From: Lepas anatifera
Lineage: Eukaryota; Arthropoda; Thecostraca; Lepadidae
Direction of reading: 5' to 3'
Assembly: GCA_034440635.1 (NCBI GenBank)
Contig: JAOTON010001685.1
Location: 2,677,001-2,741,000, forward strand
DNA length: 64,000 nucleotides
Made by a program: the position numbers and the translations under genes. Positions 33,664 to 45,031 of the stretch are shown in pieces. The notes beneath the pieces are model-generated. The model did no database searches, was not told the origin of the DNA, and was given only the letters and a program-made list of their open reading frames with translations. Positions within the stretch are counted from its first letter, which is position 1, and every line of letters starts with the position of its first letter.

Positions 33664-34114
33664 TTAAAGGGAACGTGGCACCTTGGTCGAATCCTGGAAT
33701 TTAGTGTTATTAGGCGTACTTTTAGTTAAAAATAATGAAACCACTCACGACTTCTGTGAAAAATGTACAATAAGCTCAATATATGGTTTTTTAAAAATAC
33801 TCCTCTAGAAAAAGAAATAAATATCAGCCTGTGGATGATGTCACGATCTGGCAACCACTACCATACTTGAAACGCTTCAAGGGCTTCGATTGAATGATGC
33901 TCATCGTGACGTCAGCATATGTCGTCACACTAGTAGCTCACAACAATGGCCGCCGACGACGGGGGGCTGAGGGGGCTGGTGTCAGGTAGGTTTTAGCTTT
34001 TTTTTCTACGGAAATATCGATTTCCAAGACAAATGAAATATGGAGTACCGGGTTTTCCGACCTGCTGGCTATCTCAGTTAAAATCACGTTGTGAAGGTGC
34101 CACATTCCCTTTAA
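33664..34114. mobile_element. TTAA MITE, AGGGAA family, copy 1
   Basis: TTAAAGGGAACGTGGCACCTT on the left and its inverse AAGGTGCCACATTCCCTTTAA on the right. 451 bp, non-coding. It is close to 44544-45000. It lacks the double motif and palindrome of the other TTAA elements, so it is a separate lineage. Confidence 0.85.
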
Positions 34115-34197
34115 GGACTTTTTATAGGGCGTTCTGTGCAAAGCACCTTCGCCTGCCTCTAAAGTGTGTGGGAGAATTTTGCGGGAGGGGTGTTTAC

Positions 34198-34600
34198 TTA
34201 ACACGGCATTCGGTACCCCCTTTCAGATAAAACGGCGCGTGCGCCGCCACTGTATACCTTTTCCTCATCATTTTACAACTTTGTGAAAATTTTGGTTGTA
34301 TCTCGGTGGTCACCATTACGGTCACCCGACCTAAAGTTTAGATAGCATGTGCGGGTTTCCATAACTCATACCATAATACCCCCGTTCTCTAAATATGTTC
34401 CGATTATATCATGACCTAAGGTCGTCAGGCTGACCCTCCATAATACATGGAAAATGGTTTTTACGGAAAACCGTAACGATGTGATAGAGCAATTAGCTCA
34501 TTAGACTCGCCTGCTTTTTCTAATGATATGATTTTATATAACTTACCTACCTGACCTGGTTATCTTTTACTGAAGGTCAAATATATCATTCATTTATAAA
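34198..34600 (+). mobile_element. Degraded TTAA element, family A, hairpin end
   Basis: TTAACACGGCATTCGGTACC, a GGCGCGTGCGCC hairpin and 'ccttttcctcatcattttacaac' match the single-motif half of family A. The other half is not found. Confidence 0.6.
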
Positions 34601-34882
34601 TTTATGTTGTGTTTATTATTGTTCAATTTAATGGCCAAAACTGAATTAATTATTATGACGGCTGTTACCTCTCGTACCTTAAATTACCTAAAAAATGGTT
34701 ATGTCTGGCAACGCCGATTCACCTACCGTTCGACCACCCTTGCTCACCCGGTGTTAAATGATGCAGAACAAAGGGGCGAAGCTTATTTCAAGGAATGGGT
34801 CGCGAAGTGTGGCAACACTTGCCAGGGTAGGGGATTGCTACGACAGAGTTACTGAGCCTGGTTGTTGGGGCACAGTTAGGAT

Positions 34883-35659
34883 TTAACCCTCGCCCCACCG
34901 GGGCCATCGATAGCTCTCCTAAGGTTTTTTCAGGATAGCAGAAAAACGACGAGACGCAGCACCGCGGTTGTGGGCTCTATCTCTCACCCTATCATTTTTC
35001 CACCATCCCTGACATTTTTTACCCCGGGTCACCCAAGGTCAGGTCACCAGACGGGGTCAACCAAGGTCACCTCACTTCAATTTTTGAGCTCTATAAGAGC
35101 TACATTTATTAGTCGATCAATTTGAAACTTCCTACACTTCATGGCTCCTCCAGGGTCTACAAGGTGTATATCCGGGATTTTTCGATTTCCTGATCTGAGG
35201 TCAGGTCAGGAGGTGACCTCTCCCATTGAAAAAGCATGAGGAAAAGCTGTCTTATGATCTAAAAGTCTCAAAAAATGATTGCAAATGCTCAGACTGCTCA
35301 AAACAGCGGTCTTCGATACCCTTTCACGGATCCCATAGGCCATAGGGTCTGGTCTTTTCCTATCAAATGTACTTTACCAGATCTCAATAGCTCTAATTAC
35401 ATAAGAGTTATGCCCCGTTTGCTTGAGCACTGCATATTTGAGTGAAAATGGCCTATCGTGAAGTAACTTGACCTCTGAAAGTCAAACCATTGACCTGAGT
35501 GCTTAAACATGCAAAGTAATTTCTTACTGAATTCACGCGAGCTTTCTAATGTACTTCGCAAATTTGCACTAACCCTTATATCTTCGGAGTTAGAAGGGGG
35601 TCATCGATGGCCCCGGTGGAGCGAAGGTGGCGCCGGACCCCCAGTGGGGCGCGGGTTAG
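34883..35659 (+). mobile_element. TTAA element, family C, internally deleted
   Basis: Same ends as 17304-18335 but 777 bp; about 250 bp of the interior is missing near 35345-35360, and the right end is TTAG. More diverged than the other two copies. Confidence 0.85.
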
Positions 35660-36229
35660 AAGGGTACGTGAAGAAGCTTGTCATCGCAAAGGTTAGTGAT
35701 TTTATAGTTTTTTTTTCAATTTTGTTAACTGTTATCGAATGACCGTTTTGCTTACGTTACTCGAGTTTCTCCATTGAAAAATAATTTTGGGCAATTTGAA
35801 ACACCCGCAAGCACCATGACGTGTTGCCGCAGGTCTAGAGTAGTAAGCGCGTATATTTTTCATTTCAAGTGCTTTTGAATGATTTTTCAAAACATAATCT
35901 AGTTCTTCTATAATTCGGTGACACCCTGTTTTTCAGACTCATTTTAGGAGAACAAAATGGCCTTACATGGTTTAGAAAGGATACCATAACTTGTTGACCT
36001 GATCTGACCTGATGTTAATTTTTATTAATTAATTTTCAAAGGCATAGATGAGTTCATCTAGACCCAAGCATTTGAATGATATGCAATATGACCTTAAAAG
36101 GTACCATCGCACACTTGACCTCATGCGAAGGTCAAATCGAATAAAAACCTTTTCAGGCTCATGTTGTACATCATTTGAATCTCTTGGTCATACTCGTCAC
36201 TATGATGTCAAATTTACTGCTGTAACTTA
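35660..36229. other. Unassigned non-coding stretch
   Basis: AT-rich with scattered GGTCA motifs; probably degraded TTAA-element interior. Confidence 0.4.
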
Positions 36230-36640
36230 CCTCGTCCAAAAGTTAAAGACGCAAACAACTTCGAAAACTGTGACTTTTCGTGACCTCTGGTGACCTTGTT
36301 ATTGACCTGACTTCAAAATGTTTGCCAGCAGACAGGTTTGTCCCTTCAAAAGATTTCGCATGGTGTTTATAAACCTAATCTAGTTCTTCTCTTCTAGACG
36401 CCGAGTTACACCCTGTCGGCCTCATTTTGGAATACTATAATCGTCTTACACGGGTTTCGAAATGTCTTCCAAAACTCGTTGACATGGCCTGCCCTATGCC
36501 AATTTTGGTCATACGTTGTGGAATCAATCACTCTAGAGGTGTGCAAAGTGACGAGGCTCTCACTTAAATTGAATCGGAAGCATTTGCGAAAAACCAAAGG
36601 AGGTCTAATCAGAACCACCAGCGGTGAAATTGGTCAGTAA
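36230..36640 (-). mobile_element. Fragment of TTAA family G, inverted
   Basis: Inverse of 27290-27560: 'ctcattttggaatactata' through GGTCTAATCAGAACC and CCACCAGCGGTGAAA. The terminal TTAA is not kept. Confidence 0.6.
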
Positions 36641-36699
36641 AATCATACTACTGAATGTGTATCTGTTCAAAGAAATTAGTCACAAAACCTATGCATTTT

Positions 36700-37207
36700 T
36701 ACATACAGCAGCCTTTATGCGGGACATGAGGGTTTGGCTTTGAAAGAAGATTCTTGACCTTAACCTGTGACTTTGACCTTGACATTAAATAGCCTTAACG
36801 ATGAAGCCATAGCATAGCACACGTCATACTGAATAATGTCATCTAACTGGAACAATGGGGTCAGTGACCTTGACCTTTGACCTGAACCTTCATGTGGAGC
36901 GACCTTGACACATAATGCCGATTATGTGACGTTATTGTGTCATCACTCTGTCTACAGTACAGGCGAACTGGTGCGACCACGCGATTGCGACGGTCTCAAA
37001 ATATATGTCTGACATTGAAAGCCTAGAAGTAAAAAAGTTACGGACCGATGCTCAAAATTGTCTCACCAATATTTCGCTCAATTCTGTCACTCATAAATTA
37101 TGACAAATCTAGCTATGTAGCGTTTTCTGGCAGCTAACGTTTCTCTGACCACTTCGGGAAAATAGTGGAGGGGCATTTTAGGACCCTCTCCACTGCACGT
37201 GTTAGAA
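36700..37207 (+). mobile_element. TTAA element fragment, second linker group
   Basis: The interior matches 50450-50900 (GGTCA runs, then 'caggcgaactggtgcgacc') and it ends CTCCACTGCACGTGTTAG, a changed single-motif end. Confidence 0.6.
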
Positions 37208-37295
37208 ATGTCTTTTAATATTGACTCTATAAAAATTTCTAAAAGCACTTATATATAGTAACATATACAACAAAACTATATCGCCTACTATCAAT

Positions 37296-37443
37296 CACTG
37301 GCGGCGGAACCGGGGGGACCGGGCCACAGTGCCCTCCCCTTAAATCACAAATTTTAAAACAAGCCCTATGGCTTTGACTAAAAGAAAATGGGTTGAAAAG
37401 CCCATTGTACCCCCCCTTAAATTCGAACGTTCCTCCGTCACTG
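37296..37443. mobile_element. hAT-type MITE, 148 bp
   Basis: Ends CACTGGCGGCGGAACC and CCGTCACTG; flanking ctatcaat and taatcaat agree at 6 of 8 positions. A longer copy at 44414 holds an extra insertion, for which this copy shows the empty TTAA site (37412-37416). It lies just downstream of the host gene. Confidence 0.7.
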
Positions 37444-37495
37444 TAATCAATAACCAAAGTAAAAAAGTAACATCCCTGAATGTGTCGCATGAAGC

Positions 37496-37735
37496 TTACT
37501 CTACCAAATTCAAAGATGACAAGCAGCATCTCAGCCAGTCGCTGTCAACACGTGCATCCAGCCCTGTCAGGAAGCCTTCACCTGAGTGCTGAAGACTCCT
37601 GGCCCCCGCCGCCTGCGCCGCCTGAGCCAGGGCGTACGCCACCACTGCCCCCAGAGCGAAGAAGCCGGCAGCGGGGCCGATCAGGCCCTGCAGACAGTCG
37701 CGACTCATGCCCCTGCCCTCCACGCCTCCGGCCCT
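37496..37735 (-). CDS. Second exon of the host gene
   Basis: The exon starts after tttgcctcccacag, a good acceptor, in phase 0 with the donor at 38061. It encodes VEGRGMSRDCL and then a hydrophobic run, LIGPAAGFFALGAVVAYALA, followed by QAAQAAGARSL. As written it runs to a TAA at 37496-37498. A strong alternative donor, CTCAG/GTGAAG near 37583, could end the exon earlier and lead to a further exon that I cannot see. The codon use and high GC differ from the surrounding repeats. Confidence 0.6.
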   Translation of the reverse strand, partial: RAGGVEGRGMSRDCLQGLIGPAAGFFALGAVVAYALAQAAQAAGARSLQHSGEGFLTGLDARVDSDWLRCCLSSLNLVE

Positions 37736-38061
37736 CTGTGGGAGGCAAATAGATAATGTACATTGCGAAAGAGTGTGAATTTGAGGAAATCATGGAACAG
37801 CCTGATAAATAAATCAGATATTTCGGGTAGATCTAAGGCACTAGATAAGATCCATAAGGCATGATTTTGTCAAATCTTGTTCTACTGGGTTTTTATAAGG
37901 TTTTGGAATCCCACCTCACAGAGAGGTATTCCACAATCGATTGTGAATCGAGTTTCCGGAGAATGCATTAACATAGATAAATGAATAGGACATGCATCGC
38001 ACAGAAATTAAGGATAAGATAACAATGCAGCAAACGTAGAACACTGACGCATAAATCTTAC

Positions 38062-38844
38062 CGGCAGGTTCTCTCTCCGTGCTTCCAGGGCATCCAGACT
38101 TTTGCAGGCTCCCGTTGTGATAGCTTCGAGGACAGCAGGTTCAGGGTAGCGCTGTTGAAGCGCCTGCAGCAGCTGTGGCACGCTTCTGGGCAGCAGCAGT
38201 GAGCGGGCGGCTGCAGCCTGGTTCTGTACGTACAAGTAAGCGACAAAAGCAGCCAAAGCCCCCAGGCCCAATATCAGACTGATTGTGTCCAAACTACTAC
38301 AATCTTCTTCGTAGCCATACGATGGCTGATAGCCGTAAGAATCGGACCGATCCAAGGTTCCCGAATACGACGACTGGGCCGCTGCGTACAGCTCTTTGGC
38401 GTAGTTTTTGTGCTTCTGTGCCTCCTCATAAAGCCGGTTAAGATAATTACCTCTCTGAGACGCCATGTCTTGGGCATAGTCGTCATAACTTAGCTGCTGG
38501 AGGCGCTCCCCATCTGAAGACACTGTGTATGTTCTATCGCCGTAACTGGGGGTGACCCCATGTCGGCTCCGGTCTCGGGTAGGTGCAGGGGCGGGGTACG
38601 TTGGAGATCCGTATGTATGGCCGTTATTAGGCGACGGAGGATATATGTGGTCGTTGTCAGTTCCGTAGGAGCCAATTCTGTCATATGCGCTTCTGTAAAT
38701 GTGGCGCAGGTTGGCGTAGTCCAGGCCTGGACTCGATGACTGGTGGCTGAGAGCATATGGCTCATCTTCTGCAGCACAAATTGAATCCGTTAGTGCCAGT
38801 AATATGTAAATGGCAGCCTTGCACAAGGTCAGACCGTGCTGCAT
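38062..38844 (-). CDS. First exon of a putative secreted or membrane protein gene
   Basis: The frame opens with a real ATG and a signal-peptide-like stretch (residues 1-24, hydrophobic core AAIYILLALTDSICA). A Tyr/Ser/Pro/Asp-rich segment (25-125) follows, then a charged helix-like part (EEAQKHKNYAKELYAAAQ). A hydrophobic segment near 190-212 reads ISLILGLGALAAFVAYLYV, followed by QNQAAAARSLLLP. The exon ends at ENLP/GTAAGA, a consensus donor, after exactly 261 codons. Joined to 37735 it gives about 340 residues. I do not recognise the family. It is the only frame in the window with signal peptide, clean splice sites and coding-like composition unrelated to a mobile element. Confidence 0.7.
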
Positions 38845-39637
38845 CCTTCAGCGCCTCTGGAGGAGTCACTGAGGAAAACCACTCCAAACCACTGAGCACT
38901 GGACCCGATATTAATCACTGAACACCTTCTCCGCACCTGTTGTATGTGCACGGCTGCCAAACCAAGGTATCTCCCGACCCCGCTACTGCCGGACTTCGTA
39001 TGCCCGGACCACGGGCATGTACTGACCAGTACTGCCATCTATCGGCAGAAGATCACACTAGCGGTGGAAATCGCGGGTTGAATAAGGTGCGATGATAAGT
39101 GGGGTCCTGTGAAATATACTGGATGCCAGTGTGATGAAGCTCGAATTACCGATAGACGGAAGGCCTACTTCTTCATTCCGGGTCACGCCGTAACGGGACC
39201 TCAGAGCTTGTATAATACTAACGTAAGCCAACCCGCGGTCAGAGTGAGCGCTCGTAACAGAGAGAAGAATGGGGGTGCGCACTCGCTCTTTACAGTCAAT
39301 GAGTTCATTGTACCGACATCGTAGCAGATTAAGCTCATAACTTTGAAAGCAATGCTATACCTGTTATACATACACAACCAGATCTCCAAATGATGTGTTC
39401 TTATTCTTTTAGATGTAACGGTTTCGTCATGGTTCGTGGGTATCTGGGTGGCATGAAAAATTGACGGAATGTTCCAACCCAGTTCCGCACTGAGTCGGGT
39501 AAGGAATACCCAGTAATTTTTCACAGTATTGCGGCAGGATTCGGAGCGATTTTGAATTCCTATTTCAAGCTGCAAGGCTTTAAACCATAGTGAGGTCCCC
39601 CTTCCGTCCTTCTATGTTGAAGAGCTCCCAGACACCT
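38845..39637. promoter_or_regulatory. Upstream region of the host gene
   Basis: TCAGT-type motifs, resembling arthropod initiators, occur on the minus strand at several points within 100 bp upstream of the ATG (for example near 38873, 38898 and 38921). No clear TATA box fits any of them. The remaining sequence to 39637 holds no gene I recognise. Confidence 0.3.
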
Positions 39638-39735
39638 GGAGAGCATTGGTTATCACCAGCGCTGGAGGGGGTCTGGCAATAACCTGCACCGGAGGCCAGG
39701 CCATGTAGGCCCCCTTAGATCTTGAAATCCAAAAG
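39638..39735 (-). mobile_element. Double-motif end of a TTAA element, degraded
   Basis: ATCACCAGCGCTGGAGGGGG, linker TCTGGCAATAACC, then a second TGCACCGGAGG: the second linker group. The rest is lost. Confidence 0.55.
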
Positions 39736-39737
39736 CT

Positions 39738-39806
39738 TTGGAGCTCATTTGGTAGAGCGAGGGACCATAAAGATCGGGGTTGCGGGTTCGATTCCCGGGC
39801 GGGCCG
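39738..39806 (+). repeat. tRNA-like SINE head or tRNA pseudogene
   Basis: An A-box-like GGAGCTCATTTGGTAGAGC and a perfect B box GGTTCGATTCC, with a closing GGGCGGGCC. The anticodon stem does not pair well. The sequence that follows could be a SINE body, but I found no second copy or target duplication. Confidence 0.55.
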
Positions 39807-40323
39807 ATTCTCCGTCTCATGTCAGTGCCGTTTTGCAGTGTTTGTGGCAGCCTTTACACAGGAGGCAGAATGACGTATATGGGTGATGTTCAGTAAGCTT
39901 CATTGTGGATTCAGAAATAGTATTGCCTGGTTGTTTTGTATCGATTTAGGTACTATTTCTCGTATTATGTGAGTTTTAGTAATTGCATATATTGAAAGAT
40001 TAAAAGCGACAGCTTTCAGTGTTAGACATTAGGCTAGTGATAGGTTCGAGGTTTTTCTTCCCCTGGGAACATATAAACACCTAAAAGAAGCAAAAACACA
40101 CATGTAGCCTCGCCCAGCATTCCACAAGTTAGGTAAAGCGAGACTTCTGTGCCTATTCCAATTTCAGGTTCCTATTTTCAGGACCGATTCCAGTTTCAGG
40201 TTGGACCAAATTGGTTGCGTCACGTTCTCAGGTGCCTTATGTGCTTTAAAATATGCGCACTAAACATGCTAAAAATTTTATTAAAAAGACACGGTAGCAA
40301 GTGGCCAAAAACTTATTCGTAGA
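39807..40323. other. Unassigned non-coding stretch
   Basis: Nothing recognised. Confidence 0.4.
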
Positions 40324-40533
40324 TTAACACGCGCATTGACTGGGGGGCGGGTACCCCCCTCGGGTTTTTCGGAGATTGTAAAAAACGGCGGCGCGTAGCG
40401 CCGCCGTACTTGGCATACCTTTCCCTCATCATTTTTACAACTTCTTTGAAAATTTTAAGGTTAGGTCATCTCGGGTCAGATCACCAGTACAGGTCAAGTG
40501 ACCTGACCTCAAAAAAAGTTAAAGATAACATAA

Positions 40534-42460
40534 AGCAGGCAGCTTTTGAGCGCATGAAACGTCAGCCTGAAGATGAGCGAGTTAAGTTGGAATTCGTGCG
40601 AAATCGCGCCCTGTTCAAACGTGTATCTGGTAGGAGTTACTCTGAGTACCTGCAGGGCATCATGGGTGATTTTGTCTCGAATCCGAAACGATTTTGGTCT
40701 TTTCTTAAGTGTTTTAAGCAGGTGAAGGGGATTTCGGTGTTAGAGGAAAACGGTACACAGATATCCGACGACGTTGGTAGAGCAAATTTGCTGAATCGAG
40801 CATTTGCAACTAAATTTTCTTCCCCAAACGTTACTCATTTTCCAAACCTACCTTTCTCGACCGATGAAACATTATCGGACTTCCACGTGACAGAAGAAGC
40901 TGTGTGCCGTTTACTCAAAGATCTGGTAGTGAGTAAAGCTTGTGGCCCAGACGGCCTAAGCGCTCGCATTCTCAGGGAGTGTGCGGTGGAATTGGCCGTT
41001 CCTCTGTGCAAGGTTTTCCGCTTATCACTGGCTAGTGGTATATTTCCAGAACAGTGGGCAGAGGCAAATATTGTCCCCATTTACAAAAAAGGCTCTAGAA
41101 AAAATCCAGAAAACTATCGTTCGGTTTCATTGTTGCCTTTGTGTGCAAAAGTGTTTGAGAAAATTGTCAGCGATCAGATTTGTCAACACGTCAGACCTCT
41201 CCTTTCGGAAACTCAACACGGGTTTATACAGCATCGATCTTGCGCTTCAAATCTGGCATCTTTCCTTGCACATGGATGGGCGGCTATTCAACATAAATCT
41301 CAGCTCGATGTGGTATATACAAATTTTTCCAGTGCCTTCCAAAGCGTAAATCATCGCCTACTGCTCTATAAACTTCGATGTATGTATGGCCTGGATGGAC
41401 TGGACACGCTCTGAAAAGGCTCACATCATACCTCGGGAGGCGGAAGCAAAGAGTAGTGTTAAATGGCAAGATGTCCCAGTGGACTCCGGCTGTCTCGGGG
41501 ACGCCGGAAGGCGGGCATATCTCACCTTTGCTGTTCCTTCTCTACGTGAATGATTTGCCATCTGTAATCTCTACAGACTGTTTGATGTTTGCCGATGACG
41601 TGAAAATTTTCGGTCAAATTGACACCCAAAATGACGTCATCAGGCTTCAAAATGACTTGGATGCAGTTTGGCGCTGGGCAACGGACTGGAAGCTGAAGCT
41701 AAACGCATCGAAATGTAAAGCATTCAAAATCACTCTAAACCGCAATTTCATCCCTTCGTCTTACAAAATCAACGGCGAAATTCTTGAAAATGTTGACAAC
41801 ATCCGAGATCTAGGCCTTATTCTGGACCAAAAACTCACTTTTCAGGCGCAAATAAATTCCATAGTACTAAAAGCAAATAGGGCATTAGGCCTTCTCATTT
41901 GAACCTTCCAGTCAGCTTCCCCCAGACACAAACTGGACAAGCGTGCGACCGTGTCCGTATTCAACGCAAATGTTCGATCAATTCTTGAATACTGCTCCGT
42001 CATTTGGGGCGGAGCAGCAAAATGTCATCTCATTCGCGTGGAGAGGGTTCAGCATAAATTCCTCATGTGGCTAGCCAACCATGCTGAGCCTGCCAGTGCT
42101 GTCCTGGACTACAAGTCCCTCCTTAGTTTGTACGATGTGCAATCCCTTCAGGCTAGGCGCCACCAAAGTGATATCTTGTTTTTATGTAAAGTTTTTAGAG
42201 GCCTCATCTCATCATCACATATTTTACAAGGTTTTACGGTACATGTGCCGGTCAGAATCACTAGGATTTCACGTTCTACTTTGTTTAGTGTACCGCCGGC
42301 TAGAGTGAACACTGTTGCTTCCGGAGCTTTTAATCGCTTACCTCGTCTGGTGAACAGCTTTTTAAACGTGTCAACCCTCAGTGATATATTCTGTGATCCG
42401 CTCGGGGTACTGAAGAAAAATATAGCTGTGTTTGCGGCAGCCGAGCCAGTACTGGTGTGA
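40534..42460 (+). pseudogene. Jockey/CR1-like reverse transcriptase
   Basis: The frame reads KACGPDGLSARIL, IVPIYKKGSRKNPENYRSVS (RT motif 1), KVFEKIVSDQI, GTPEGGHISPLLFLLYVNDL (motif B) and LMFADDVKIFG (motif C, FADD). The conserved C-terminal block around VERVQHKFLMWLANH follows, with stop at 42458-42460. In motif A the catalytic Asp is replaced: VVYTNFSSAFQSVNHR has Asn where Asp is needed. A frameshift lies near 41395-41405 and an in-frame TGA at 41900-41902, with the same frame open on both sides. The endonuclease is missing by truncation. It is certainly inactive. Confidence 0.9.
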
Positions 42461-42577
42461 TGTGAGTATTTATGTTGTATTTAGGCCTCCATGTGTTTTT
42501 AATTCTACTGACTTCACTTGTTATTGGGTTTTTAAAGACCTGTTGGTGATTTAATACAGATACAACAGATACAACAG
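40534..42577 (+). mobile_element. Jockey/CR1-like LINE nested in the TTAA element
   Basis: A 5'-truncated non-LTR element whose reading frame is already open at the junction. It ends in short tandem repeats (acagatacaacagatac...) as known for CR1-like tails. Left and right flanks overlap in about ATAA, so the target duplication is very short or unclear. Confidence 0.82.
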
Positions 42578-43365
42578 ATAAGTCAGAGCAGGATGAACTT
42601 ATCCGATTGAAACTCATATCACATAATAGCCCCACTGAGTTCTCTAAAATTTGTTCCGGTATTTTTGATATCGATGACCTAAGGTCAGGTACGTGGCATG
42701 ACCTCTCCATCGGAAATACATGGGAAAAATTGTTTTTACGGAATAACTAAGTAACGGATGGTGATAGAACATTTATTTTAGCTGCATTAGACTTGCCTGG
42801 GCTTTGCGGTTCTAATGATATGCATTTTATATAATTTGACCCTGACCTGACTTCAGGTCAGGTCAAATCCTTCATTTCACCTAGCAAAGTCAAATTATAC
42901 ATCATTCGATTCGGCTTGCTAAGAGGATTCATATAGCTTAAGTCCTTTTGCTTTATCTTTACTTGTTCAGATGTAATGGCCGAAAAACTTAATTTACATG
43001 TTATCCCTATGACGGCATGTTCTGACCTCTCGTGACCTTAAATGTGACCTGACAAAAAATGATTCAAATGTTTTCTATGGAGAAGTGGATGGGCAGCCCA
43101 ACGCCGTTTACCGTTTTTCGCTACCTACCGTGGTTTTTGAGATCTTAGGGGGGGCGGGTACCCGCCCCCGTCAATGCGAAGGTGGCTCAGACCCCCGTCA
43201 ATGCGCGTGTTAAGGGATCCGACATAGAAACCCCGGGGCATTCTCAGTAGCGTTGTTACTGTGGGCCACAAACTATTGTTCTAGAGTGCCTCATGGGCAG
43301 GGTGTTTCAGTTCCATCACCGGCTGCTCAAAAAGTACCAGACAAATACAGACCGGTCCATTTGAA

Positions 43366-44235
43366 CTCGCCCCGGTAAGAGGGTGTTTGAACACCCCTCG
43401 GGTTTTTTTCGATGGCACCAGAAAATGGCGGCGCGAAGCGCCGCTGTACTTCGTACACCTTATTCTTGATCAATGCTGCAGCTTTTCGCAATATTTTAAG
43501 GTCAGGTCATCTCAGGTTAGGTCACCAGTGCATGTCAAATGACCTCACCTCCCAAAAACTTTATGACAGCATAAGTAAGAACAGGGTCAATATATTCAAT
43601 TGAAACTCATTTCACATAATAAAATTCATTTCATGTCATGGTATTTTTTATATTGATGACCTAGGGTCAGATATAGATCATGACCTCTCCATTGGAAATG
43701 CATGGAGAAAGCATAAATTGGGCTGTATGATATTATCTCAATTTTTTCCAAATCGTAGGATCCTGGGCCCCTTCCAAGTTCATAATGAAATTTTTGACCT
43801 GTCACCTCTGATAGGTCATCTGGGGCTACTTAGCAGGTTTTCAGACTTCGGTCAATAAATTTGCAGGAAATAACAATAGAGCTTTTATCGTGATACCATT
43901 ACGTTTGGATTGTTATTGGGCGTCGATTAATATGCATATCGACTATGCTAGATAAAACTGGTATTGATTGGTGTTGGTCAAATTGGTCAAAGTGGGCTTG
44001 AAACTGGTCTAGATCAAATTGACCTTGACCTTAACTTAGGTCAGGTCATTTTTACATTTTGACCTAGTATAGTACCTAATATCATACATTATTCGATTTG
44101 CCGTAACGAGAGGAAGCGAATGGTAGCTAAAACCGTTTATAACACAACTCTATTAGACAGTAGAGCCCCGAAATTATTCCCTAACATGTCACCTTTGTTG
44201 ACCTGCCGTGACCTCAATATTGACCTGAGCGATAA
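43366..44235 (+). mobile_element. TTAA element family F, degraded copy
   Basis: CTCGCCCCGGTAAGAGG, palindrome GGGTGTTTGAACACCC, hairpin GGCGGCGCGAAGCGCCGC (43429-43446), then the same interior as 53720-54719 inverted. Neither terminal TTAA is kept. Confidence 0.75.
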
Positions 44236-44413
44236 GTAACTGAATTTAGCCCCACAAAAGATATGTTCCTAAAAATAAAAAAACAAAAGAAAAGGTTCAG
44301 AAAAAGGAAATAAGTTCAACGCAATGTTCCGAGAGCACTGCGTAACTATATCGCCGCAATCGGCCTTCTGTGTTCTGCGTATGAAGCCCTGTGTCGATAG
44401 GCAGTTACATATC

Positions 44414-45023
44414 CATTGCCGGCGGAACAGGGGGAAGGGGGCACCTGGGAACGGCGCCAACCCCCCCCCCTTGAATGAGGAATTTTAACATTAACTCTCT
44501 GGCGTAGACTGGAAAGAAATGGGTTAAAAAGTCCATGCTCCCCTTAAAGGGAATGTGGCACCTTGGTCGAATCCTGGAATTTAGTGTTATTAGGCTTACT
44601 TTTAGTAAAAAATAATGAAACCACTCACGATTTCTCTGAAAATGTACAATAAGCTCAATATTTGGTTATTAAAAATACTCCTCTAGAAAAAGAAATAAAT
44701 ATCAGCCCGTGGATGATGTCACGATCTGGCAACCACTACCATACTTGAAACGCTTCAAGGGCTTCGATTGGCTGATGCTCATCGTGACGTCAGCATATGT
44801 CGTCACACCAGTAGCTCACAACAATGGCCGCCGGCGACGGGGGGCTGAGGGGGGCTGGTGTCAGGTAGGTTTTAGCTTTTTTCTACGGAAATATCGAGTT
44901 CCAAGACAAATGAAATATGGAGTACCGGGTTTTCCGACCTGCTTTACAACTTGGCTATCTCAGTTAAAACCACGTTGTGAAGGCACCACATTCCCTTTAA
45001 ATCCAGACGTTCCGCCGCTCCTG
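44414..45023. mobile_element. hAT-type MITE carrying a nested TTAA MITE
   Basis: Ends CATTGCCGGCGGAAC and, inverted, CAGGAGCGGCGGAAC. Flanks tacatatc (44406-44413) and tacctatc (45024-45031) agree at 7 of 8 positions. The element at 44544-45000 lies inside it. Confidence 0.8.
44544..45000. mobile_element. TTAA MITE, AGGGAA family, copy 2
   Basis: TTAAAGGGAATGTGGCACCTT and its inverse, 457 bp, close to 33664-34114. The related hAT MITE at 37296 shows the empty site, ccccccTTAAattcgaacg, proving TTAA duplication. Confidence 0.9.
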
Positions 45024-45031
45024 TACCTATC

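Larger units (their letters stand above)
40324..43213 (+). mobile_element. TTAA element, family A, split by a LINE
   Basis: TTAA at 40324-40327 and 43210-43213. The single-motif end and GGCGGCGCGTAGCGCCGCC hairpin (40387-40406) are on the left, the double-motif end on the right. The element is continuous with the other copies up to about 40533 and again from 42578; the 2 kb between is a LINE. Confidence 0.9.
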
